6,090 nt of DNA, taken from contig JBPPNE010000063.1 in assembly GCA_051306415.1 (NCBI GenBank), forward strand, positions 1-6,090. The letters run 5' to 3'. The DNA is from CBDDRG01 sp051306415 (GTDB lineage: Bacteria; Pseudomonadota; Gammaproteobacteria; Pseudomonadales; Porticoccaceae). Shown here piece by piece: positions 1-5,377 of the stretch. The notes below the pieces were generated by a model. That model was given only the letters and a program-made list of their open reading frames with translations, did no database searches and had not been told where the DNA came from. The position numbers and the translations under genes were made by a program. Within the stretch, counting starts at the first letter, position 1. Each line of letters begins with the position of its first letter.

Positions 1-333
1 GGCCTCGATATTCACGGCGTCCTCACCGGCGTGCGCGTGCTCAGCCATCGGGAAACGCCGGGCCTTGGCGACGCCATCGAACTCCGCAAGAGCGACTGGA
101 TCCTCGGCTTCAACGGCAAGAGCCTCGGCAACCCAGCCGAGGACGCCTGGCGCATCAAGAAAGACAGCGGCCACTTTGACGGTCTGACCGGCGCGACAGT
201 GACGCCGCGAGCCGTCGTTCAGCAGGTTCACCACGCGCTGCGCTACTTCGCCGAGGACGGCGCCCGCCTGCTGGCCCCCGCCCCCGCACAGACTTCCGCA
301 CCGACTGCGCCAAGCGAGAAGCCCCATGAGTGA
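1..333 (+). CDS. rnfG: RnfG, electron transport complex subunit G (C-terminal part)
   Basis: RnfG is a periplasm-facing, membrane-anchored subunit of the Rnf complex, which couples electron flow between ferredoxin and NAD to ion translocation. It carries FMN covalently bound to a threonine. The frame is open from base 1, so the N-terminal membrane anchor lies upstream and 110 residues are visible. Two family blocks are clear: the ETPGLGD motif (visible residues 18-24) and LTGATVTPRAVV (62-73), which matches the S/T-G-A-T-x-T flavinylation motif with the acceptor Thr at bases 202-204. The tail after about residue 85 is rich in Ala and Pro and is probably disordered. The stop at 331-333 overlaps the start of rnfE by 8 bases, so the two genes are translationally coupled. 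An internal ATG at 31 is not the real start, because conserved sequence continues upstream of it. Confidence 0.95.
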   Translation, partial: GLDIHGVLTGVRVLSHRETPGLGDAIELRKSDWILGFNGKSLGNPAEDAWRIKKDSGHFDGLTGATVTPRAVVQQVHHALRYFAEDGARLLAPAPAQTSAPTAPSEKPHE

Positions 334-1087
334 CGATACCGCAAAAGACCGAGCTGCAACTGATGGGACCACGACTGATCACGCTGCCGGTAACCATGCC
401 GCCATTGCCCGTGCCGGCCTCTGGAGCAACAACCCGGTGCTGGTGCAACTGCTCGGCCTGAGTCCGCTGCTCGCGGTCACTACGTCCGCTGTCGGCGGGC
501 TCGGCCTCGGACTGGCGACCACGCTGGTCATCACCGCCGCCTGCGCGACGGTGTCCCTGTTGCGCCGACCGCTGGCGAGCGTCATTGGCATGCCTGCCTG
601 GCTGCTGATCATCGCCGCCTTTACCACCGGCGTGGAGCTGCTGATGAAAGCCTACGCCTACCCGCTGTATCAGCTGCTCGGCATCTTCGTGCCGCTGATC
701 GTCGCCAACGGCGCGATCCTCAACCGCGCGCGCGCGTTTGCCAGCGAGCAGCCGCCGCTACCCGCCGCCATCGATGGTCTTGCTACGGGCGCGGGTTTTA
801 CCGGCGTCCTGCTCATCGTCGGCAGCCTGCGCGAAGGTATCGGCAACGGCACCCTGTTTGCCGGCATGGAGCTGATTTTCGGCCCGGCAGCGCGACACTG
901 GCAGCTCGACATCCTCGCCGATGGTTACCGCTTCCCGCTGCTGCTGTTGCCACCGGGTGCATTCCTGGTCGCGGGTCTGTTGATCGCGCTGAAAAATCGC
1001 ATCGACAGCCACTACCGCGAGCGCCACCCCAGTCCGCCCACCGAACCTGGCACCAAGCGAGTGCGCACCACTGGCGTTATTAAATGA
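326..1087 (+). CDS. rnfE: RnfE, electron transport complex subunit E, lacking both cluster cysteines
   Basis: RnfE is an integral membrane subunit of the Rnf complex, homologous to NqrD/RsxE. It pairs with RnfA and helps pass electrons across the membrane. The 253-residue product shows family blocks LWSNNPVLVQLLGLSPLLAV (32-51), GLGLATTLV (60-68), LGIFVPLIVAN (118-128), GSLREGIGNGTLF (166-178) and LLPPGAF (207-213), with about six hydrophobic helices (roughly 38-52, 59-78, 89-108, 113-133, 148-166, 205-223). The start at 326 overlaps rnfG by 8 bases. It gives a polar N-terminal extension of about 30 residues (many Thr, Asp, Ala, His) that is longer than in E. coli RsxE. In the relatives I know, LGLC-PLLAV and TNC-IV each carry a Cys that ligates a [2Fe-2S] cluster between RnfA and RnfE. 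Here these positions read Ser46 and Gly129, and GRAEAF reads NRARAF. The only Cys in the protein is Cys73. Family assignment is certain; whether it binds the cluster is doubtful. Confidence 0.95.
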   Translation: MSDDTAKDRAATDGTTTDHAAGNHAAIARAGLWSNNPVLVQLLGLSPLLAVTTSAVGGLGLGLATTLVITAACATVSLLRRPLASVIGMPAWLLIIAAFTTGVELLMKAYAYPLYQLLGIFVPLIVANGAILNRARAFASEQPPLPAAIDGLATGAGFTGVLLIVGSLREGIGNGTLFAGMELIFGPAARHWQLDILADGYRFPLLLLPPGAFLVAGLLIALKNRIDSHYRERHPSPPTEPGTKRVRTTGVIK

Positions 1088-1375
1088 GAAATGAACGCAC
1101 GGCCAGAGCGACGACGAAACTGGGTGTTACCTGATGAATTTCCGGATTGAGCGCATAACACAGCCATCAAAAATATGGTCTCATGTAGTGACTTTCTTAG
1201 CGGCTAATTATTGAAGAATCGTCGTGGATCATCCTACCGGCAAGCTCATTTGTACCAATAATGAAACCTGCCTTCATTTATATTATTGCCAGTAGCGGCG
1301 CATGGCCCGGCATTGGCCGGCGCACAGCGCCCATGCAGCGCCTATGCAGTACCCACGAAAAGGATCATTACTTCG
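1088..1375. other. Intergenic region between rnfE and the mgtE-like gene
   Basis: No gene is visible here. The stretch from about 1140 to 1295 is clearly more AT-rich than the flanking genes, which fits a promoter region or an acquired junction. A TATTAT hexamer at 1281-1286 resembles a -10 box, but I see no -35 box at proper spacing. The end of the region is GC-rich and structured: a 5-bp hairpin (CCGGC/GCCGG, 1307-1320) is followed by a tandem 11-bp repeat. I see no U-tailed terminator after rnfE and no nth or rnfH gene, which often follow rnfE. Confidence 0.6.
1325..1346. repeat. Imperfect 11-bp tandem repeat, two copies
   Basis: CAGCGCCCATG at 1325-1335 is followed immediately by CAGCGCCTATG at 1336-1346, and a third partial CAG follows. 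The copies differ at one base. The repeat lies 30 bp upstream of the probable original start of the mgtE-like gene. Confidence 0.7.
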
Positions 1376-1545
1376 ATGAGCAGTAAAAACGAACAACTAC
1401 GAATGATCGCATTGGCGGCGGTAAAGGCACCGTCGCGCGGCCTGGGGAATCCCTTTGCAGCATGATCCGCTGGTAGCCAATGGTCACGTCACCTTCGAGA
1501 CCGCCGCTCAACACGCATGCAGCCAAGTCCCGATCTCCCCCCCCC
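1376..1545 (+). pseudogene. Displaced 5' end of the mgtE-like gene (two frameshifts)
   Basis: An ATG at 1376 lies 11 bases behind an AAAAGGA ribosome binding site (1358-1364) and opens a 29-codon frame ending at 1465. Removing one G from the GGGG at 1444-1447 moves reading into the frame DPLVANGHVTFETAAQHACSQVPIS (from 1464). This frame ends in the run of nine C at 1537-1545. Removing one C there joins it to the large downstream frame as VPISPPSCTAEVVR, the expected opening strand of a CBS domain. With both corrections, 1376-2442 becomes 1065 bases, or 354 residues. In contrast, the first 20 or so residues of the uncorrected frame from 1480 (rich in Ser, Pro and Arg) look like out-of-frame translation. 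This may be true decay, slippage in homopolymers or a sequencing error; the sequence alone cannot tell. Confidence 0.65.
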
Positions 1546-2442
1546 AGCTGCACGGCCGAGGTAGTGCGTCAGCAGTTGGTGGGACAGCGGTATGAAAGCG
1601 CGAGCCATATCATCGTTTGTGACAACCACACCTTTCTCGGCGTGGTGACGATCGAGGATCTGTTGACGGCCGCAGCGGACGCCACCCTGGACGATTTAAT
1701 GGATCGTGATGCCCCCATCGTCGCACCGGGGGAAGATCAGGAAATTGCCGCCTGGCACGCTGTCCGCAACGAGGAGTCCGCGTTGTCGGTGGTCGACAAG
1801 GAAGGTCGTTTCGTGGGCATCATTCCGCCCTACCGGCTACTCGCGGTGTTACTGTCGGAGCATGAAGAGGATTTGTCCCGTCTGGGTGGCTTCACAAAAA
1901 GCACCGCGGCGGCACGGACCGCCGGCGAGGAGCCTGTTCAGCGTCGCTTTCGGCATCGTTTCCCCTGGCTCCTGATTGGTCTCGGCGGCGCGCTGTTCTC
2001 GGCAGATCTCGTCGGCTGGTTTGAGGCACAGCTCCAGCACAAAGTCATTCTGGCGTTCTTCATCCCAGGCATCGTTTATCTGGCGGATGCTGTCGGCACA
2101 CAAACCGAAACCATCATCGTCCGCGGACTATCGGTCGGCATTCGGATGCGGCAGATGATCGCACGGGAGTTACTCGCTGGGCTGGCGATTGGCTTGACCC
2201 TCGGCGCGGTCTCTGGCCCCCTGGTCTGGTGGCGTTGGGGAGAGGTGGACGTTGCGCTTTGCATGGGGTTGTCCGTGTTCGCCGCCTGTTCCACGGCCAC
2301 CTTGACAGCCATGGCGCTGCCTTGGCTGTTCGATGCTTTCGAGATAGACCCGGCCTTCGGCAGCGGGCCCCTGGCCACGGTGATTCAAGATCTCCTGTCC
2401 ATCCTGATTTACTTTGTCATCGCCACCGCGATAGTGCAGTGA
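1480..2442 (+). CDS. MgtE-type magnesium transporter, short form (5' end frameshifted)
   Basis: MgtE proteins are Mg2+ channels of the inner membrane whose cytosolic CBS domains sense Mg2+ and gate the pore. This frame encodes 320 residues. A CBS pair spans about 23-130 (SASHIIVCDNHTFLGVVTIEDLL, then ALSVVDKEGRFVGIIPPYRLLAVL). A linker follows, then five hydrophobic helices (about 162-183, 188-204, 229-250, 258-283, 299-318). The end of helix 2 reads ADAVGTQTETIIVRGLSVG, a variant of the usual GGNAGNQ-type motif. Asp304 in the last helix (VIQDLLSILIYF) aligns with the pore Asp of classical MgtE (Asp432 in Thermus). The usual MgtE_N domain is absent, so the intact relative is a short CBS-plus-channel form. 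The listed start is only the first ATG of the open frame. The true start is probably 1376, and residues 1-21 here are likely not native, because the C9 run at 1537-1545 shifts the frame. No ribosome binding site precedes 1480. Confidence 0.8.
   Translation: MVTSPSRPPLNTHAAKSRSPPPSCTAEVVRQQLVGQRYESASHIIVCDNHTFLGVVTIEDLLTAAADATLDDLMDRDAPIVAPGEDQEIAAWHAVRNEESALSVVDKEGRFVGIIPPYRLLAVLLSEHEEDLSRLGGFTKSTAAARTAGEEPVQRRFRHRFPWLLIGLGGALFSADLVGWFEAQLQHKVILAFFIPGIVYLADAVGTQTETIIVRGLSVGIRMRQMIARELLAGLAIGLTLGAVSGPLVWWRWGEVDVALCMGLSVFAACSTATLTAMALPWLFDAFEIDPAFGSGPLATVIQDLLSILIYFVIATAIVQ
1537..1545 (+). repeat. Run of nine C at the frame junction of the mgtE-like gene
   Basis: Nine consecutive C bases fall exactly where the upstream coding frame (frame of base 1464) must pass to the downstream frame (frame of base 1480). 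Eight C would keep the CBS domain in frame. Long G/C homopolymers in a coding 5' end are classical slippage sites and also classical sequencing-error sites. Confidence 0.8.
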
Positions 2443-2452
2443 TAGTGCAGTG
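2431..2452. repeat. Perfect 11-bp tandem duplication over the mgtE stop codon
   Basis: ATAGTGCAGTG at 2431-2441 is repeated exactly at 2442-2452. The first copy encodes the last residues of the transporter and most of its stop codon. The duplication does not change the reading frame end and looks like a recent slippage or misalignment event. Confidence 0.85.
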
Positions 2453-2509
2453 ATGAAGACGAACCCCCCTGCCCGCATTGCCAATCTCATGGCCGGTAAT
2501 CTCGGCCAC

Positions 2510-2524
2510 TGGCACGCGGCTTGC
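2510..2524 (+). promoter_or_regulatory. Sigma-54 (-24/-12) promoter in front of the ParA-like gene
   Basis: TGGCACG-CGGC-TTGC matches the RpoN consensus TGGCACG-N4-TTGC at every defined base. The invariant GG (2511-2512) and GC (2523-2524) are separated by exactly ten bases. The predicted transcription start is near 2536, giving a leader of about 100 bases to the ATG at 2636. It lies in a non-coding gap on the same strand as the downstream gene. RpoN promoters need an enhancer-binding activator; I did not find a convincing activator site nearby. Confidence 0.7.
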
Positions 2525-2567
2525 GTCTCCGCTACGGTGGCAGCACCAACGCACCACCCGCAGGCAA

Positions 2568-2586
2568 GACCGCCGCATCCGCGGTC
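2568..2586 (+). other. Small hairpin in the leader of the ParA-like gene
   Basis: GACCGC (2568-2573) and GCGGTC (2581-2586) form a perfect 6-bp stem with a 7-base loop. It sits between the predicted sigma-54 start point and the ribosome binding site. The following bases (GCTCTTTGC) are too short and mixed to be a convincing U-tract, so I do not call it a terminator. Its function is unknown. Confidence 0.4.
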
Positions 2587-2635
2587 GCTCTTTGCATCCC
2601 ATGCGTTAAATGATGGCTAACCCAAAGGAGTTTTT

Positions 2636-3334
2636 ATGGCGACGATTCATCTGATCGGCGGCGAAAAAGGTGGCGTGGGGAAATCCGTTGTCGCCCGTTT
2701 GCTCGCGCAATACATGATCGATCACCAACTACCCTTTATCGGCTTCGATACCGACAGATCCCACGGCTCACTGCTGCGCTACTACGCCGACTATGCCTCG
2801 CCGACGGTGATCGACGACTATCAAAGCCTGGACGCCATCATTGAAACCGCTTCGGCGCAGCCGGATCAGCGCATTCTGGTCGATCTCGCCGCGCAGACGC
2901 ACCACCCGCTGGCTCGCTGGATCGATGAATCCGGCGTACTGGGACTCGCGGAAGAACTGGGGATCGCCATCAATTACTGGAACGTCATGGACTCTGGCAA
3001 GGATTGCGTGGATCTGCTGGCCAAATTGCTCGATCAATACGGCTCCCGGTTGAATTACATTCTGGTGTTAAACCAGCTTCGCGACGACAGCTTCAATCTG
3101 CTGGACGCCTCCGGCGTGAAAGATCGCGCGCTGGCCCTGAATGCCCGGGTGATCACGCTGAAGCGCCTGCACGCCCCGGTGATGACCAAGATCGACGGCA
3201 ACAGCTACAGCTTCTGGGCGGCGCAGAACAAGGATACCGAAGGCCTCAATGCCCTGGGCCTGCTCGAAAGACAGCGGGTCAAAATCTGGCTCAACCACGC
3301 GTACCGGGAACTTGAGGCACTGGGGAGCCTCTGA
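2636..3334 (+). CDS. Orphan ParA/MinD-superfamily ATPase
   Basis: The 232-residue protein is a cytosolic P-loop ATPase of the deviant Walker A (SIMIBI) class. GEKGGVGKS at 9-17 has both the P-loop Lys16 and the signature Lys11. FDTDRSHGSL (37-46) fits the Walker A' position and ILVDLAAQT (80-88) fits Walker B with Asp83. Members of this class dimerise on ATP and position plasmids, chromosomes or protein complexes, or act in conjugation like TraL. The overall layout (MATIH start, GFDTDRSHGSLL, late SFWAA block) recalls chromosomal proteins annotated as mobilisation or TraL-like ATPases, but I recognise no named gene. No ParB-like partner is present. The start is well supported: AAAGGAG (2624-2630) lies five T before the ATG. 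A sigma-54-like promoter lies upstream, and 167 bp separate the gene from hsdM, so it may be its own unit. Fold is sure; role is unknown. Confidence 0.9.
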   Translation: MATIHLIGGEKGGVGKSVVARLLAQYMIDHQLPFIGFDTDRSHGSLLRYYADYASPTVIDDYQSLDAIIETASAQPDQRILVDLAAQTHHPLARWIDESGVLGLAEELGIAINYWNVMDSGKDCVDLLAKLLDQYGSRLNYILVLNQLRDDSFNLLDASGVKDRALALNARVITLKRLHAPVMTKIDGNSYSFWAAQNKDTEGLNALGLLERQRVKIWLNHAYRELEALGSL

Positions 3335-3501
3335 TCCAGGCCTTCACTCCCTCCCCCGTCTCCGGGCTGGCCGACCAGCGCGGGACGACGGCAACCGGCT
3401 GATGCCGTTGGTGGTCAGCCCTCCGTCTGTCGAGCGAGCGAACCCTGGATGGCGTCAGGTTAAACAGAGCATCCACATCACCGGCCAAAGGAAAAGCGCT
3501 C
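3335..3501. other. Spacer between the ParA-like gene and hsdM
   Basis: No gene of its own is seen in this 167-bp spacer. It holds the two-stem inverted repeat at 3364-3421 and the hsdM ribosome binding site AAAGGA at 3487-3492. I see no clear -35/-10 promoter, so hsdM may be read from the upstream gene or from an unrecognised promoter here. Confidence 0.5.
3364..3421 (+). other. Two-stem inverted repeat in the spacer before hsdM
   Basis: GGGCTG (3364-3369) and ACCA (3374-3377) pair with CAGCCC (3416-3421) and TGGT (3412-3415), leaving a GCCG bulge. Inside is a second perfect stem, ACGGCA (3388-3393) with TGCCGT (3403-3408) and a 9-base loop. No U-run follows, so it is not an ordinary intrinsic terminator of the ParA-like gene. 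It could be an operator-like site or an RNA structure in the hsdM leader. Confidence 0.5.
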
Positions 3502-4956
3502 TTGTTTGAACAAGCCTTCAGAAATATCGACGACGTGCTCTGGAAAGAGGCCGGCTGCACCACCGAGCTGGACTACACCGAACAGACCTCTTGGCTCTTG
3601 TTCCTCAAATACCTCGACGGACTGGAGCAGGACCGCGCCGACGTCGCCGCGCTGGAGGGCAAGCCCTACAGCTTTGTGCTCGATGCGCCCTACCGCTGGG
3701 AATCCTGGGCCGCGCCCAAAGACAAGCAGGGCAAGCTCGATCACCACCGGGCGCTGACCGGCGATGATCTGCGCGACTTCGTCGACCGCAGGCTGTTCCC
3801 CTATCTGCATGGCTTCAAGCAGAAGGCCAGCGGCCCCAATACGCTGGAATACAAGATTGGCGAGATCTTCGGCGAGATCAAAAACCGCATTCACAGCGGC
3901 TACAACCTGCGCGAAATCATCGACCACATCGACGAGCTGCGCTTTCGCTCCCAGGCCGAAAAGCATGAGCTCAGCCACCTCTACGAAGCCAAGATCAAGA
4001 ACATGGGCAACGCCGGGCGCAACGGCGGCGAGTACTACACCCCGCGCCCGCTGATCCGCGCCATGGTGCGGGTGGTAGCGCCCAGCATCGGCGAGCGCAT
4101 CTACGACGGCGCCTGTGGCTCGGCGGGCTTTCTGTGCGAAGCTTTCGATTACCTGAAAGCCAAGCCCAATCTCACCACCAACGACGTGCAAACCCTCAAA
4201 GAACGCACGTTTTATGGCAAGGAGAAGAAATCGCTGGCCTATGTCATCGCCATCATGAACATGATCCTGCATGGCATCGAAGCGCCCAACATCATCCACA
4301 CCAACACCCTGGCCGAGAACCTGGCCGATGTGCAGGACAAGGATCGGTTCGATGTGGTCCTCGCCAACCCGCCCTTTGGCGGCAAGGAGCGCAAGGAGGT
4401 GCAGCAGAACTTTCCCATCCGCACCGGCGAGACGGCGTTTCTGTTTCTGCAACACTTCATCAAGCTGCTCAAAGCCGGCGGCCGCGCCGGCGTGGTCATC
4501 AAGAACACCTTTCTGTCCAACACCGACAACGCTTCGGTCTCCCTGCGCAAACTGCTGTTGGAGAGTTGCAGTCTGCACAGCGTGCTCGACATGCCCGGCG
4601 GCACCTTCCAGGGCGTCGGCGTCAAGACCGTGGTGCTGTTTTTCGAGAAGGGCGCGCCGACCCGCAAAGTTTGGTACTACCAGCTCGACCCCGGCCGCAA
4701 TATGGGCAAGACCAACCCACTCAACGATGCCGATCTGGCCGAGTTTATCGAGCTGCAAAAAACCTGCGCCGACTCGCCGAAAAGCTGGAGCCTGGACGCG
4801 GCGACCATCGACCCGGCCACCTTCGACCTGTCGGTGAAGAACCCCAACGGGGGTGAAGCGATAGCGCATCGCAGCCCGCAGGACATCATGGACGAAATCG
4901 CCGCGCTGGATGTCCAGAGCGCGCGGGTGCTGGATAATATCCGGGCACTGTTATGA
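3502..4956 (+). CDS. hsdM: Type I restriction-modification methyltransferase subunit M
   Basis: HsdM transfers a methyl group from S-adenosylmethionine to N6 of adenine at the site chosen by HsdS. With HsdS and HsdR it forms the restriction complex. The 484-residue product is full length. An N-terminal HsdM_N helical domain (about 1-150) opens FEQAFRNIDDVLWKEAGCTTELDYTEQTSWLLFLKYLD. The catalytic N6-MTase domain follows, with GGEYYTPRPLI (175-185), SAM motif I as DGACGSAGFL (202-211; the more common form is DPACGSGGF) and catalytic motif IV NPPF (289-292). The start is TTG: AAAGGA (3487-3492) lies nine bases before it and the conserved N-terminus begins right there. The stop overlaps an ATG of the next gene (ATGA at 4953-4956), pointing to an operon with the HEPN/MNT pair. 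hsdS and hsdR are not in the window. An active methylase is expected, since the key motifs are intact. Confidence 0.96.
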   Translation: MFEQAFRNIDDVLWKEAGCTTELDYTEQTSWLLFLKYLDGLEQDRADVAALEGKPYSFVLDAPYRWESWAAPKDKQGKLDHHRALTGDDLRDFVDRRLFPYLHGFKQKASGPNTLEYKIGEIFGEIKNRIHSGYNLREIIDHIDELRFRSQAEKHELSHLYEAKIKNMGNAGRNGGEYYTPRPLIRAMVRVVAPSIGERIYDGACGSAGFLCEAFDYLKAKPNLTTNDVQTLKERTFYGKEKKSLAYVIAIMNMILHGIEAPNIIHTNTLAENLADVQDKDRFDVVLANPPFGGKERKEVQQNFPIRTGETAFLFLQHFIKLLKAGGRAGVVIKNTFLSNTDNASVSLRKLLLESCSLHSVLDMPGGTFQGVGVKTVVLFFEKGAPTRKVWYYQLDPGRNMGKTNPLNDADLAEFIELQKTCADSPKSWSLDAATIDPATFDLSVKNPNGGEAIAHRSPQDIMDEIAALDVQSARVLDNIRALL

Positions 4957-4970
4957 AGAAGGAGCCGGCC

Positions 4971-5375
4971 ATGCAGGACATCCGTTGGAAACAGCGTTTT
5001 GACAATTTCACTCGCGCACTTCACCAGCTCAAACTGGCTGTGGAGCTGTCGCAACAGCGGCCGCTTTCCGATCTCGAAAAGCAGGGCGTGATTCAGGCTT
5101 TTGAGTTTGTTCACGAACTGGCCTGGAATGTCCTGAAGGACTTCCTCGAATTCGAAGGCATTCAGGGCATCGTCGGCTCGCGGGGAACAGTGCGCGAGGC
5201 CTTCAAGCGCGCGTTGATCGACGACGGCGAGCTGTGGATGGACATGATCGAAAAACGCAATCTCGCCTCGCATACCTACAATCAGGCGCTGGCGGATGAG
5301 CTGGTCCGCATCATCATCGATGGCTACTACCCCGCTTTTCTCGCGCTGCAACAACACATGCAGTCAAGGCTGTAA
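4971..5375 (+). CDS. HEPN-domain protein, HI0074-like nucleotidyltransferase partner (probable toxin)
   Basis: The protein is an all-helical HEPN-superfamily product of the family annotated as nucleotidyltransferase substrate-binding protein (HI0074 type). Related HepT proteins are RNases held inactive when an MNT partner AMPylates a tyrosine. From the start at 4971 it has 134 residues. RNLASHTY at 96-103 gives the full RX4HXY motif: Arg96, His101 and Tyr103, the last in the position that is modified in HepT. I prefer this start over the ATG at 4953, which overlaps the hsdM stop. AGAAGGAG (4957-4964) stands six bases before 4971, and the family N-terminus (QDIRWKQRFDNF) begins there. The MNT gene follows after two bases. 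Position between hsdM and the rest of the locus suggests a toxin-antitoxin or guard role in defence. Whether this subfamily cleaves RNA is not shown by sequence. Confidence 0.88.
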   Translation: MQDIRWKQRFDNFTRALHQLKLAVELSQQRPLSDLEKQGVIQAFEFVHELAWNVLKDFLEFEGIQGIVGSRGTVREAFKRALIDDGELWMDMIEKRNLASHTYNQALADELVRIIIDGYYPAFLALQQHMQSRL

Positions 5376-5377
5376 CC

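Noticed and set aside
2568..2594. Intrinsic terminator between the mgtE-like gene and the ParA-like gene
   Set aside because: The stem has only six pairs and is followed by a mixed GCTCTTTGC tract, not a U-run.
2453..2620. 55-codon frame starting just after the mgtE-like stop and ending 15 bases before the ParA-like gene
   Set aside because: It has no ribosome binding site, a Pro/His/Ala-rich noise-like composition, and it covers the sigma-54 promoter and a hairpin. I consider it chance.
4134..4856. 240-codon + strand frame inside hsdM
   Set aside because: It is a different frame of the same DNA, rich in Arg, Gln and His as expected for out-of-frame reading, while the hsdM frame carries the catalytic motifs.
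3478..4869. 463-codon open frame on the minus strand across hsdM
   Set aside because: It is the antisense shadow of hsdM, whose motifs on the + strand are unambiguous. The minus-strand protein has no recognisable domain, and long antisense frames are common at this GC content.
4953..4970. Upstream ATG at 4953 as start of the HEPN gene
   Set aside because: The ATG at 4971 has a strong ribosome binding site at ideal spacing and begins the family N-terminus; using 4953 would place that binding site inside the coding sequence.
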